A DNA stretch of 64,000 nucleotides from Trifolium pratense (lineage: Eukaryota; Streptophyta; Magnoliopsida; Fabales; Fabaceae). Under the pieces are notes generated by a model that was given only the letters and a program-made list of their open reading frames with translations, did not search any database and had not been told where the DNA came from. This document shows positions 21,382 through 33,614 of this stretch, one piece after another (position 1 is the first letter of the stretch; every line of letters starts with the position of its first letter). The stretch covers positions 16,492,001 to 16,556,000 of the forward strand of contig NC_060060.1 of the NCBI RefSeq assembly GCF_020283565.1. Direction: 5' to 3'. A program made the translations under genes and the position numbers.

Positions 21382-24333
21382 ATCTCCAAGCTACTAAAGC
21401 AAAATATACACCAATGCATGGTTGAACTGATACCTTTGTCAATGCATGGTAAAGATGTGACACCTTTGCTGCTTCCGGAGTATTGTTTTCATTGACGGAA
21501 TGCAAAGGTACTCTTGAAGAGCTTACATCTGTAAGTAATTTTCGTGTTATTTCAGAAGGTGGACTCATGCTCATGCAGCCAAAAATATTATGAATATCTT
21601 TTTGACAACTGGTGAACAACTTGGATATAACATCACTTCCAAGCATTTTGTCACTTGGAGACCCACATATCGCCAGCAACTTCTGGGAGAGATCAAGATA
21701 AGCAGAAAGATCATCGCTTGGAGGATCTTGAACTTCATGATGACTAACTATTTTGGTTTCAACCCTTTTTGCTTTAGCAGTTTGAGCTTCTTGATGACTA
21801 ACTATTTTGGTTTCAACCCTTTTTGCTTTAGCAGTTGTCTCAACTGGCACACAACGAAAACATGTCAAGGGTGTACCACTGTGTCAGAAACTAACAGAAA
21901 ATTCTTTTAAATGAGGAAGAGGGATTATTCGCATGCCTCACCAGTCAGATCACTTGAAGATACTCCACTTTGATATTTTAAAGAGGCTTTAGGATGGTCG
22001 GGAGCACGAATTCCTAAATCCCTGCCACTATGGTCCCTCATTAATAACAAATTTATGCCACGCAACAACATGGAGAAAATATAAAAATACATAAGAGAAG
22101 GAATATAAAATACAATCTCATGCCTGTTATATTAGACACTGCTTCCTCTGGACTTAAACATAAGCAAAATTTATGTACCAAAAAAAAAATAAACATGAGC
22201 AAAATTCAAAATGTATTTGCTCTAAGTTTGTACCAAATACATTTTGACTTTGCTTATATTTAAGTTCAAAGTAGTAACTAGTTATTCATCATGGCCAATC
22301 CCAGGCTAATGGAATAAAAGACCTTCTGACTGATGGGATAAACTATGTTAACTAGTTTATTTTAGGTGAATAGTAGAGACCATTTGTCAAGAAACAATTG
22401 GTAACAAGGTTGTCTACAATAATATCTGGTTACTTTTACCACTGACCATTTACATGATATACAGTTATACAAACAGACAAAAATGTACATGTTTACTGAT
22501 AGATATACTGAAAAGTACAGGTTTTATTGTTCCGTTCATAAACCTAATAACGGAAACTTGAAGGCCTCCTTTTCATTTTATCAGTTTATTTTCAATTGTT
22601 TCTGCCTACATATCACATCATTCAAGATATGTAAGCAACTATGACTAAAGCTGCAAGATATAGGAGACCAAAACTATAAGTTTTCTAGTTAGCTAATTAT
22701 GAGATGCATCAAGTAAATAAAAAATTACTTACTTGTCTATGCTTTTAGAACGTTTAGTACGGAGATTATGTTCTTCGTTCTCAGAAGATGTGAATTTGAA
22801 CTGATCCTCGTTCTTGCCTCTTTCTTTGTTCAACTTGAGGCATTCCTTTTCCTGAAAGCATGCAAAGAAGTTGTAACAAGCATGCCATTGCCGACATTAC
22901 ACTGATTCTAAGAATTTTGTAATCAACCAATTGAAACCAACAAATATGCATAGTTGCGCTCCAACATACCAGATTTATAACCTGCTTTGAAGCACGTACC
23001 GGCTCCCTGTGTTCTTGCTATCAACAATTTAAAACCAAGTTCAGCATACAGATCTTTGGATTCAAGGTGGAAAGCATTAAAATTGATAATGCCTCATGTC
23101 AAACATGATATTAGTAACAACTAACAAATTTAGACAGTATCATAAAAATTCATTTTGACTCTGAATTCATTTTGACAGTATCATCAAGTTTTACATCAAA
23201 CTAGCTTTTAGCATAAAAACATTGGCACACATATCATTTCACTTCAAACTCAATTTTAACTTAATCAATAAATGTGTGTTTGGGACAGCTTTTGAACGCA
23301 ATTTCTCATGTTCCTATGCATTTTCAACGTGAAAAAAGAGAAGCTACAAAAGTAAGCTTCCACGTTGCCGTGATTTCTAACCATGACTTCTCAAAATGTG
23401 CCGTTGTTCCAAACACATGCTTTAAAAATCAAATTCATTTAAAATCGCATTTCTCGAACACTTTGAAAAGTGCATTTTTGTCCTTACTCTACCTAATACA
23501 AAAGTGTATGCACATGGGTAGTTTAGCATTTATCATAACAGCATAGAAAAACACCTTTTTCCTTCCTCATTATTACAAACACACATACAACCCAACATAA
23601 CATAACATGAAACGAAACACCACTACAAATAAAACCCTCAAACATTCAAAATTAGAATGTCTATAGAAACATTCCTAAAATATCTTATAGCAAAACGAAA
23701 AGGTTACATTAATTAAACTTGATAATGGCCAATGGTAACATAACAGGAATACTTATTAAACTACAAAACCCTCTATGTTTACTCTCAACTTCCAATACCC
23801 TGCTAAATCTCTCTGACTTAACTAAATTAACCATAACCATGTTGTTTCAATCAAGATTAATACCCTACTAAATATTTCTGACTTGATGATGATGATGACC
23901 CATTTAGTTTCCAACAAAGAACAATCCCCAAAGAAGCAAACACAAACAGAAAGAAACAATTTTGATAAAACCCATATAATAAAAACACAAATTGATTAAG
24001 ACCCATTTTGGGAATTACCTTTAATCGATCAAATTCAATGTCCTTAATATCATGAGAAATGGGTTTAGGAGGTGAGAAATTATTAACAGAAATAGTGGGT
24101 CTTTGAGAAAGCTCTCGAGGAGGTGAGAAATTATTAACAGAAATTTCAATTGGTTGTTGTTGTTGTTGGAAATGATGGTTAGAGAAAGAAGGAATGGAAG
24201 AAGAAGAAGGGTTAGTGGTGGAGAGGGTTTTGGATTTGGAAGCGAGAGCAGCAGCTTTTGCTTCTGCTGCGATTATTTCGCTAAACATGTCGTCGTCCCA
24301 ATCGTCGACTATAATTCCGTCGCAATCGTTCAT
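16944..24333 (-). CDS. SUV2: SUV2/ATRIP-like DNA-damage checkpoint protein, 12 exons
   Basis: Modelled exons from the 5' end: 24333-24019, 23017-22970, 22851-22733, 22021-21942, 21843-21434, 21083-21015, 19885-19803, 19262-18978, 18888-18782, 18382-18228, 17631-17432, 17187-16944. All borders are GT/AG and the frame is continuous, giving 704 residues. The N-terminus is acidic with aromatics ([12 protein letters not shown], about 10-21), like the RPA-binding segment of ATRIP. A low-complexity Ser/Gln part follows with ISVNNFSPP twice, then a Lys/Glu-rich probable coiled coil, then a helical C-terminal half ([35 protein letters not shown]). ATRIP partners the ATR kinase at RPA-coated single-stranded DNA; plant SUV2 is the counterpart. 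Exon 5 carries a recent 54-bp tandem duplication. The family call rests on recalled similarity; exons 2 and 7 are least certain. Confidence 0.7.
17956..18133. mobile_element. MITE-like inverted repeat in a SUV2-like gene intron
   Basis: AGTGTAAAGTTATTTTACAC ATGCAT on the left pairs with ATGCATGTGTAAAATAATTTCACACT on the right, and the outer arms (TTTCTTTAATTTC / GAAACTAAATT) pair loosely. The whole element lies in the intron between exons 10 and 11 of the SUV2-like model. Confidence 0.5.
21303..21378. repeat. (TA)n microsatellite, about 38 units
   Basis: Uninterrupted TA run just after a short (TG)n tract, in the intron after exon 5 of the SUV2-like gene. The Tyr-Ile open frames across it are artefacts. 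Confidence 0.95.
21728..21835 (-). repeat. 54-bp in-frame tandem duplication in exon 5 of the SUV2-like gene
   Basis: Two adjacent 54-base copies encode [18 protein letters not shown] and [18 protein letters not shown]. They differ at only a few bases, so the duplication is recent. The added residues are basic and lie before the conserved [14 protein letters not shown] stretch. Confidence 0.9.
22139..22275. mobile_element. Worn Stowaway-like MITE in a SUV2-like gene intron
   Basis: CTTCCTCTGGACTTAAACATAAGCAAA on the left and TTTGCTTATATTTAAGTTC on the right are complementary, with AATGTATTTG/CAAATACATT inside. The termini are decayed and no clean TA duplication is left. Confidence 0.4.
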
Positions 24334-24696
24334 TTTCGTCTTCTTCGATGTTCTTCGTCACTCTGCTACTACTACTGAGTTAGGTCTTCTCTGTTTCTTT
24401 ACTTATTTGAATTTCATTTGAATGAATGAATGAATGAATGAAACGTTTTATGCTTTTGTCAGAGAGAAAAACTAATACATGTCCTTTCAATAATAATAAA
24501 AAAACTGTTAAAATAATCATATGATTTTTTGAAAATCATTTATCATTTTTTCAATGCATAAAAACTGTTAAAATAATCATTATTCTCAAAAATCATTTTT
24601 GTTAATAAAAAAAATTTGTTCCTAAAAAAAATCAAGGGTATTGTTGGTATTATAAAAAGTACACACCAAATTTTTTGTATTCTCTTTATATATAGA

Positions 24697-27600
24697 CTAG
24701 TGGCCAAACGGGCACGTTCCGTGCCCGTTTGTGTGATCCGTATTTTTTATTCTGCTAACGTGTATATATTTGACTATTATGTGTGAAAAAAAATCATTTG
24801 AAAAATACACACATTGTAGTAGAAATAAGACAAAAAAATTCAACACCATAAGTAATACAAAAAACATAAAAAACAAACATGTTAGCAATAGAAATCAAAG
24901 AAGAAGCTATTAAACCACTTGAAAAATACAAACATTGTAGCATAAATTGAAAGAGAAAAGAAAACAAAAAATTTATTCTTTTTCCCAAATACTCCAATAG
25001 AAAGCACTTGCTCCACGTATATGTTTGTTGATCCCATGATCATGCATTAATTTGTGAAAACAAACATTCACATTATCCATACTTGAATGGAACTTTAGAT
25101 AGAAAATTGTATCCTACAAAAATAAACGTTCACATTTACTCCTTTTTTTTTTCATTGACAATGCTGCTTAACATGAAGGTTGAAAGGTTGAACATGAATT
25201 CAATCAAGAGTTAAAAAAACATCACTAAAATGTAAGGACTTGATATTGTTATATACAACTTTAATCATGAGGTAATTCAAGAGATGAATAATCTTATATT
25301 TTTCATCCAACCATAACATAAAGGAATGATTTAACACGTCATAAAGGCAAAAAATTACAAATAATATACTACTAAGAAAATGCACTTGTTTGACCCTATA
25401 AAAAAAATGCACATGTTAATTTAAAATATGATCACAGCTACTCATAACAGTTGTTTGTTCACGCCATTATTTTCTTTACCATCTTCATTGTGAGTGATTT
25501 GAGAGTGCAATTTTCTATTGAACTTATATTTAAAGAAAACAACAACCTATAGTATTGGTTTGATAAATTATTCCAAAGTGGATTGTTAAAATATTTAAAA
25601 GGAAAAGGGCTAACATTTTATCAAGTAATCAACTTTCACGTACACAACCTAAAAAAATTCCTCCTCTGCATGATAAACTTTATGAAATCAAGAAATATTA
25701 TACTTTTTGAATATTAGATTTACTCAACAAAAAAAATGAAAAAGAAATTTATTGAATAGGAAAAGTAACTAAAAATTGAGTAGTACTAAAAGAAAGACAA
25801 CATAAGAAATTCTTTAAACCAATCGAAAGATACAAACAAAAACATTATGGAGAAACAAAAGATAGAAGAAGACACGGAGATAAGGAATGAGAGAGTGGGG
25901 AAAAAAAATAGTAAAGTCCTTGCAATGAGTCATGATGAGAGATGAAAGTCATACCTTTCTTTCTTCTATCATTGTGAGATTTCTCTCATAGATATGACAA
26001 CATTACAAAATAACCAATTCATCTTCCCCTTTATCTTTTTGAATAACCGAATGTGGGTGTGATGGTTATACTTCATTTCATTTTTTTTAATAATCAAGTT
26101 TACACAATTTACAATAGTCGTTGCCATACATATGATAAACATTTCACAATTCTTTGCATTAACTTTCATGTGCAAAGAACACAAATAAAATGAAATGAAA
26201 TATCTGAAAAAGATATAATAAGCCATTTATGTACTTTTAATCCACACCTATTCCATCCTCTATTTCTCTTTTGGATAAAATATATAACATTGTAGAATCT
26301 TTTAAAAAAAAACTATCATACTTCTTAAGTGGCAAATATGAAAAATGGACACAATCCAATAAAGACTTTTTTGTGAGGAGTTTTTTAGATTTGGAAAGTT
26401 TTTTTTTTCCCCCTTTTCATAGTTCTCACTGTGTGGTTATGGTATTGTCTAATGTCTATATCAACGATCATTGTCGTGCCCTACCATGACCAAAAAGACA
26501 CAATCCCATGAAGAAATAAAATTTATTAACACATGAATTCATAGATGGATGTGATTAACCTTTAAAGGTATTATATAAAATTTCATTTAACATAAATAAA
26601 GGAAGTTAATTAAATTGGTGTCAATACATAAATTAACTTTGGTGCAAATCAAAAATTCGATCAAATTGATCGAGAATCTTATCATCTAATAAGAATTATT
26701 TGTAAAAAAAATCGTCGATTTCTAATTTTTTTTAAGAAAATCCAAGTTTGAAAATATAGAAGAAAAATGGAGACAACAAACTTATTAGTCACATGTTCAG
26801 TTTAATTTCAATTAAAAAAGCACTGCAATTTGCAATATTTCCTATGATATTTTTTAGATATTAAGTTGTTTGTTTGTTTGCATCCAAAGTGTTTCATTAC
26901 CTATCGTACTAACTACTAAGCCAAAGTAGAAAAAAATCCACTATCCCTAAACAAATTTATGCGAAGAATAGATACACTTTGAGTACTTGCAATCGGCATA
27001 AGTCACAAACTTTAATTTGAAACCAACTCATAGAACCTGTAAAATCTAAAGAAAACAACCACACAAAATAATCAGAAACAAAAAGAGAGTGAAAGAGAAG
27101 TAGTTTTCTTCTCAATAAACAAAAATGATGAAAATACGGTGCGGGCAAGTCCTTTCCCATCTTGTATTCTTTATTCCGGTCGTCTTAAATTCTCAAGGGC
27201 CAGCGTAGTGAGACATTGTTTGCCGCATTGATGCTGGCAACTGCACCGCATTTCAATTTCAATGAATCGCCTCCTACAATTGAATGTTAACAAATTTCAG
27301 TGAAAAAAGAGACAATTGAAACAATATAAAACACCTCTTTCAAATGTTTTCCATTCTTGCTAAATCAAGTTTTCATTGTTGCCTTGCCGATTGTTTTGGT
27401 CCTATTCCTCATATTTCTCTTTTATTATATATTTTTTTATTTGCTATTTCAATGTACCACAAACTGAAAAAATTAAGTAATGCGAAGAAAAAAAGTAAAT
27501 AAAAAGAGTATCCTTTCGGCGAGTGATTTAATTTACTGGAACAGATGCAACATTAAGACCTCATTTCATAATATAACATAGAAAAGTTAACACATACAAT

Positions 27601-28171
27601 TTTCATAAATGAATTATCTTCATGGAATTTGAACAAAATTTGCAAAGAAATTAAAAATGTAAAAACAATTAAATTTTAGATATAATGGGATAAAGAAATA
27701 GAAAAAGTAATATAACAGAATAATGAACGATGTAGAAATCGAGTGAATATGCATTATGGCAAAATGGACAAACCATGTTTCTTCTGATTGTGCCTTTGAT
27801 TTACTTCCTTCTAGAGTAATTATAGAAACAAAAAGAAAAATTATCAGAAAGAGAGAAAATTCACTCCTTTTCAAATTTAAACCATGTGTGTGTCTATCAA
27901 TAGAAACAAAAATTCAAGAACGGGAGAAATGGATATTTCATCCTTTTCCCGAATTTGAAGAAGAAGAAAATTAGAAATAGTGATACGTACAAAGAGGGCA
28001 GAGAAAATAGAGAGAAGAGAAGATAAAAAATGTTATTTGTTGGTTATGGAAGTTAAAGAAAAGTATGGTTTTGGAAAGTATTAAAGAAGAGTCTGAAGGG
28101 TATTTTGGGATTTTCAAAAAAAGGCTACACCAAAAGAGATGTTTTCCCTTTATTAATGTTATAGATATAGA
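24697..28171 (-). mobile_element. Non-autonomous Helitron, about 3.47 kb
   Basis: On the minus strand the 3' end reads ...hairpin-GGCCA-CTAG|T: an 11-bp perfect GC-rich stem (plus-strand 24706-24716 with 24720-24730, 3-base loop), then 5 bases, then CTAG followed by host T. The 5' end reads A|TCTATATCTATAACATTAAT, a Helitron-like TC start; the exact first base is 28171 or 28165. Both fit insertion between A and T with no target duplication. No Rep/helicase is present, so movement would need an autonomous relative. It lies about 360 bases upstream of the SUV2-like start codon. Confidence 0.75.
27171..27874 (-). pseudogene. Decayed secreted cysteine-rich peptide gene inside the Helitron
   Basis: Two exons can be read: 27874-27774 and 27273-27171, with GT/AG borders and a preserved frame. 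Exon 1 encodes a strongly hydrophobic segment typical of a signal peptide (FSLFLIIFLFVSIITLEG). Exon 2 encodes a short basic tail with four cysteines, C-x-C-x3-C-x3-C (RCSCQHQCGKQC), ending at TAA. The codon where Met would be expected is TTG and no in-frame upstream ATG was found before a stop, so the gene is probably dead or uses another start. The family is not recognised. It could be a captured host gene or chance. Confidence 0.4.
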
Positions 28172-28224
28172 TATGCATATTTTTTTTATTCTGGTTAGAT
28201 AACATGGTGGCTATAAATTTCACC

Positions 28225-28315
28225 TTAAGATGGATAAGTAAAATGTTTACTGCTTAGTGTTCGAACATTAACTCCTACATATGAAATGCAATATTCCAAC
28301 CAACTAAGTTAAGTG
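28225..28315 (-). repeat. Possible tRNA-derived SINE fragment
   Basis: On the minus strand it reads CTTAGTTGGTTGGAATATTGC and, further on, AATGTTCGAACACT, similar to the A- and B-box parts of the SINE at 57678. No tail or target duplication was found. Confidence 0.35.
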
Positions 28316-28970
28316 GAACAATATGCATAGTTTTTAATTTAAAAGTATTTTCAACTACAATTTATGCTTTTTTTAAAAAAACTTTTAAAGTATAATCTCT
28401 AAATTATTTATATTAAAATTTAATTTTGGGAAAATTGCAAACAGCTCAAATCTTTAGCTGTCAAGAGAGTTTAATCTAATTGGTAAAAGATAAAATTACA
28501 AATTAATTCTTTTTATCATCATTTGTAAGTACTTGCTCTATGTGTTTTACATTATTGAGCTCCAATCCAACTCAATGTTCATATATTATTCTTATATTTG
28601 ATTTGATGTTTTCGTTTAAATTTGAACTTAATATATCTCATAGTTGTCTGTGAGAGTTTTAAGTGGTATTTTCATTTCGTGTACATATTAAAAAAATAGA
28701 ATTGTTAAGAACACTTCCTTTTCAACATTATATCTAACACTATTTTTTTTAATGAATTATAACACTTATTTTTTAATTGATTGAAATTAATGTAGATCTA
28801 TCGCTTTAAAAATATGTCTCACGTAAAGTGATGAGACATGCATAAGTTTCACTCAATTAAAGTGGTTTCATATTTGAACTCGGATGAATATATTCAACCT
28901 AACAATATCGACATTTGCAAGTTGGGTTAAATTTTTTTTTTTTGGTAGAACAAGTTGGGTTAAATTTTAC

Positions 28971-29152
28971 GAGTTGGGATCCTCTCCATTTTCTATTCTT
29001 TCCATTTCTTCCATTACCAAAGTTTTTAAATATTTTTGGGTGTATAAATGATATTTGGACCCACTTAATGTCACACTTTTGCATTTATATTCCCAAAACT
29101 ATATAATAATGGAGGAAATGGAAATAATTAGAAATGGAGAGGATCCTAACTC
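28971..29152. mobile_element. 182-bp MITE with 9-bp target duplication
   Basis: The ends GAGTTGGGATCCTCTCCATT and AATGGAGAGGATCCTAACTC are inverted repeats, with a second paired block inside (TTTCCATTTCTTCCATTA / TAATGGAGGAAATGGAAA). Perfect direct copies of AAATTTTAC flank it at 28962-28970 and 29153-29161. A 9-bp duplication is typical of Mutator-like elements. Confidence 0.88.
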
Positions 29153-29587
29153 AAATTTTACTCACAAGAATAGTTATTTTTTCTTAGTAAAGCAAAATTT
29201 TGCAAGATAGTATACATTTACTTCAAACAAAAATAAATAATACTACTAGTATACCGAAAATGCAATGGCGTTGTTATGGATGAAAGGAGAAATAGATGAA
29301 GGAGTGTTTGAATTTATTGTGTTTTCGTCTTCTTGCTCTCTTCTTATCTAAGAGAAATAGAGTATTACGGGAATATTGTCAAAAAGTAGGGCATTGTTGT
29401 AAAAAAATTATGACAAGGATAGTTGGGAAAAAAAATCGATGATTTGTTGTTAGATGATGATGGACATGATGAATTTATGAATTTCTAGACAAATTTTGTT
29501 AAAAATGACAACAATGTTGATATTTAAAGGTTTTGTCTAACATGTCTGATATTGCACATATTAAATCAACCAAAAGTAGTAATATTT

Positions 29588-29695
29588 GTCTCATAAGCTT
29601 AACTCGATTGGTAAGACCATGGTGTTCGAATTGCATCCATCCTACTTATCAACTTTAAAGTGTAATTTATAGTCACTAGACTAATTTAAAAAAAA
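29588..29695 (+). mobile_element. tRNA-derived SINE
   Basis: Starts GTCTCATAAGCTTAACTCGATTGG (A-box-like), has GGTGTTCGAATTGC (B-box-like), ends with CACTAGACTAATTT and an A-tract. The flanks TAGTAATATTT and TAGTAATGTTT look like a target duplication with one mismatch. Same family as 44098 and 57678. Confidence 0.65.
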
Positions 29696-30190
29696 ATAGT
29701 AATGTTTTATTGAAAAACAATAATTATTTATCAAAAAATTATACATTTAATATAAAATGCACAAATTTCAAAACAACTTACTATTTTGATTTTTTTTTTT
29801 CTAACTATTTTGAACTTCTTAACATGTGCAAATTTGCTCATAATAAGAAAATCCATATTTAAAATGAAAAATGTTAAAAAGTGTCTGTGAATCAATCTTT
29901 AAAGATTTAAATAATAGTAAGTTTTTAACAAAAAAAAATGTAGAATCAATATATTAAAAATTAAAATTTATCTTTTCAAATACAAAAATGATAAAAATGG
30001 AAAAAAAAAAAAAAAAAAAAATAAAGGATTGAAATGTAATTTTGCCTAAAATTAACAATATTGGAAAGTGGGAGTATCATTTATTAATCATTATATTTTG
30101 TTTTTTACGAATGAAATCCGCGCTACACACACAGCTCAACAAACCAAACCCATCGTCATCCTTCACGCCAACTAAACGATTCCTCTCCTC

Positions 30191-30192
<2 letters not shown>
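29696..30192. other. Intergenic, no gene; poly-A tract
   Basis: AT-rich, with an A-run near 30001-30021. No coding or transposon signal beyond that. It leads into the CT repeat upstream of the next gene. Confidence 0.45.

Positions 30193-30267
<75 letters not shown>
30193..30267. repeat. (CT)n microsatellite upstream of the 152-residue protein gene
   Basis: About 37 CT units ending 172 bases before the ATG at 30440. CT-rich tracts are common in plant core promoters and 5' leaders, so it may affect transcription. Ser-Leu and Arg-Glu open frames across it are artefacts. Confidence 0.95.
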
Positions 30268-30269
<2 letters not shown>

Positions 30270-30439
30270 GAAGCAACATAATCTGGTTTCGGGCCAAATT
30301 TGACCCGGATCAGAACCCGTTTCATGCAAGCACTGGTATTAAATACTGGAAGATAAATCGACCCTTTGACTAGATAATCAAGCCAACGTCCACAAAATCG
30401 TTTTTTGCTACCTGGGTATTGCTTTTTCAGCTGGAAAAA

Positions 30440-32786
30440 ATGGTGGGTTTGTTTTCAAGATTCTCTGTTGGAAGAAATATCCATCGACGGACGCAAAGTG
30501 CTCGCTTGGTAACACCTTCTATTTTTCTTTCTCATCAAAACTTTACTTGCAAACCAAAAACTTTAAATCATGTCTTTCTATTTTTAGTTTTATGATCATC
30601 CAATTTGTTGTAGCAAGTTTTGTAAAATGTTCTAATATTGGTTTTGTATTTGAACATGTTGAACTTGAATGTCTTGTTCTTTGTTTTTATGCTATTGGAT
30701 CAAATTTGGTTAAAACAATTTACTATGAGCTTATGACTGTTTGACTTTGATCCCTTCCTGTTGTATTGAGGGGTCCAATAGTTTTTATGTAGTTGAGGAA
30801 GAAAATCAATTAAGTTAGATGATTATTGATTCATATTGTCTTATTGATTTTAATGAACTATTTATGAGGTTTGGTGTTGGATTGGAAACTTAGTAGCATG
30901 TGGAATTGGGTTTAGAAATATATGGCTCTATTGTCCCCTAAGCCCTAAGTGTAGCTCAGTTTGTAGCGTTTGTAGCTACTAGAGACATTATTAGAGGGGC
31001 CATGGTTCGAACATCGGTTTCTTTACTCCCCCTAAAGCGTGTGATTCCGACCACTATGCTACTTGACCAAAAAAGAAGAAGAAATATGGCTCTATTTGGA
31101 TAAAGAGATTAACTTAGGGATTTCGATCCTCTACTGCAGTATTTTCTACTGCCATCTCTGCTGCTCATATCCGACGGCTGAGAAATAAAGGCAACACTAA
31201 TAATAATAATAAAAACAAAAAACATAGAGTAAAAGGGTTATCTATATCCTCTCTCACCTGAGTCACCCAATCAACTCCACAGTCTTTCTTGAGTTTCTTC
31301 CACCGTTTCTAGCTCTAACAACAGTTCAAGTTGTGACCTGTGAGAACTCATAAAATGGTACTGATGATAAGGCACGTGTTTATCGTTGAGAAAGTTAATG
31401 GCATGTAATAATTCACATAAATTAATGATGTAGATTGAGGAGGTAGAATCACTAAGGCTCAAATTAAGAAATTATGGCTCATCTTTTGTTTTGTATTGTT
31501 CACTTAGTTGCAGATTTTTGGGTTTACAGATTGCTTGATTGTGTCAAATTGGGGGTTTATATTGTTCTCAAATTTAATTCAATACAAATTGGGATTCAAT
31601 TTCACTAATCACCATCGATGAGAAAGTGATGAGTAGTACCATGTGTTATTAATTTATGTGAGAATCGGAAGAAAAAAATTGAGGATGAAGACGACTGGCT
31701 GTTGTCACGTTTCTCTCTCCTCTGATTTTGCTTCACTTTCAACTGGTAGATTAATCCAGCGGTTACAAGTAGCAGCTATAGCATAAACACTTATCATTCA
31801 GATGGTTATGTATGAACTATTTCTATAACAAAAGAAAAAATAAAGTCAACCTGATTTCATATAAGCTATAAGTTGTTTTCATCAGCTATCTTGGAGAGCT
31901 TATGAAAATGAGTTGAAAACAGTTTGTGGGCATGCCATAAGTTGTTTCTATAGGCTCCCAAACAGTTTCACAAGTACTTATGCTAATTGATAAGCTCAAA
32001 TAAGTCAATACAAACAGACCCTATGTTTATTTGTTTGGTAAGTTATGTGTGCGAGTTTTAATTGTTGACATGTTCTTGCTGATTACTGTTGCATTGTGTG
32101 TTGACTTAATATCATGCAGGATGATGAGGAAGTGGTGCCTGCAAACTCAGAGGCGGCGGCTGCTGTAGCGGCAAGTGATACCACTGCAACTTCTCATGGA
32201 ATTGAAGTGGCTGTGGAGTTTAAGCCTGTTGAACATCCAGTTGAACCCCTTGACCATGATAGACCAATTCAGTGTCCGTTGCCAGAACCTTCTATTCTTA
32301 ATGTAAGACAAATATCTAGTTTTCTTATTATGCCTTTGTAATCAGATAGCTTAGAGGAGGATTTTATTTCAACTAACTATTCCTTTAAGACTACTAATTA
32401 GAGCAGTTATTTAGAAAGCTCAACATATAGACTTGCGATACTTCTTCTCACATATAAACTTTGCATATAAACAATCAAGCATGATTAAATACACTAATTA
32501 CAGAACAGTGAGCTGCTATTAGTTGATTGTTATCATTTTTAGCTTTTGTGATTCTGAAGTCTTATTCGTCGATCGTCAGGATGGAAGAATATGGAAAGAA
32601 CGAGCATCTGCTACCGTGCATAGAAGAGGCGACCTGCCAGTAATGAAAGAAGGGGGGACCCTTGAGCCTGAAGGTGGTGGTAGTACTACTCGGCCACGAA
32701 GATCACGCTCTAATCGAATGATCCTACCGTCTCTTAGTGCTCCTGAGCATAATCTTCTAAAACTTCTTGAAGAGTCGGGCATCTAA
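30440..32786 (+). CDS. Uncharacterised plant protein, 152 residues, three exons
   Basis: Exons 30440-30508, 32120-32302 and 32580-32786 join in phase 0 at clean GT/AG sites, giving 152 residues. The N-terminus is basic and Ser/Arg-rich (SRFSVGRNIHRRTQSARL). An Ala/Glu-rich acidic part follows, then a conserved-looking block (EVAVEFKPVEHPVEPLDHD, PIQCPLPEPSILNDGRIWKE), then an Arg-rich stretch (RPRRSRSNR) and a C-terminal helix (APEHNLLKLLEES). I recall similar short proteins of unknown function across flowering plants but cannot name the family. There is no signal peptide or membrane segment. The RRTQSA and RPRRSRS patches could be phosphorylation sites, which is inference only. Intron 1 contains a SINE and a MITE. 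Confidence 0.8.
30933..31083 (+). mobile_element. tRNA-derived SINE in intron 1 of the 152-residue gene
   Basis: Contains GTGTAGCTCAGTTTGTAGCG (A-box-like) and CATGGTTCGAACATC (B-box-like), and ends ACTTGACCAAAAAAGAAGAAG. Direct repeats ATATGGCTCTATT flank it at 30920-30932 and 31084-31096. Confidence 0.75.
31790..32023 (-). mobile_element. MITE of the AGCTTATAAG family in intron 1
   Basis: Read on the minus strand it starts AGGGTCTGTTTGTATTGACTT and repeats AAGCTTAT-type motifs (TTGAGCTTATC, AAGTACTTGTG, ATAAGCTCTCC-like). Two relatives lie in introns of the XLG gene at 47.7 and 48.3 kb. Confidence 0.6.
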
Positions 32787-33614
32787 ACTGGTATTTTGGT
32801 GGCATAATTTTTATCTTATCAACCTAAATATGGTATACATCTTTTGTCATCCTTCACTAGCTCAATGTTATATACCCCTGAATTTGCATATGTATACTCA
32901 TAATGTATAATAATTAAAGGTACTGTTTTACTTGGTTTAATATATGATGACTTGAGTAATATAATTCGATTTTCTACTTTTGGTCCACTGTTAAGTTTGA
33001 GCTTATTTTTGTTTTCCTTTTGGTGTATGAAGGTCTAATCAACGTCATTGTCACTAGTTTTAGCAATGTGTTTCATTATATCGTTTACACATTCAAAACT
33101 ATATTCGAAATGAACCTCTTCATTTCTTTCGAGAAATATATAGAGGATCGCTAGTCGTTTAAGACATCATTCATGTTGAAAATCATGTTTATTTTCCATT
33201 CTGGTATTATATTATTCATAGAGAAGGTCACATAAGTTGTAACCAAGAAATGCTTATTCATAGGATTAGGATCCGTTTGAGTTCTCTTTTTCAAAGACTA
33301 TTTTAAGTTTTTCACGAATAAAAAACTGTAAAACTTGTTTGATTAACTTGTTATGTAAAACTTTTTGTTTTTTTTAACTGATTTTTCTTGGTTTACAAAG
33401 TGTCTACATTTATAGCATATTTTGATTCTTCAGTCACTGTTTCTATTCCTTTTTTTATTCCCAAAATATGCTTTTAAAATCTTACCAAACTATCAGAACC
33501 ATACTATGTTCAAAAGTCAAAACCATGATCATGAATGATATTTTGGTTCAGAATCATGTCATTGTATAGTCATATGTAATACCTATATCTCTCTAGTGAC
33601 AAATGTTGATATTA
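32787..33614. other. Intergenic, no gene seen
   Basis: Downstream flank of the 152-residue gene. AT-rich, with no clear repeat or coding signal. Confidence 0.45.

Noticed and set aside
21302..21868. Open frame ending in a long Tyr-Ile run
   Set aside because: The first part is exon 5 of the SUV2-like gene; the Tyr-Ile tail is read-through into a (TA)n intron repeat.
27756..27974. Plus-strand frame beginning MAKWTNHVSS
   Set aside because: Antisense to the signal-peptide-like exon and without family features.
30042..30325. Ser-Leu and Arg-Glu repeat frames on both strands
   Set aside because: Artefacts of the (CT)n microsatellite.
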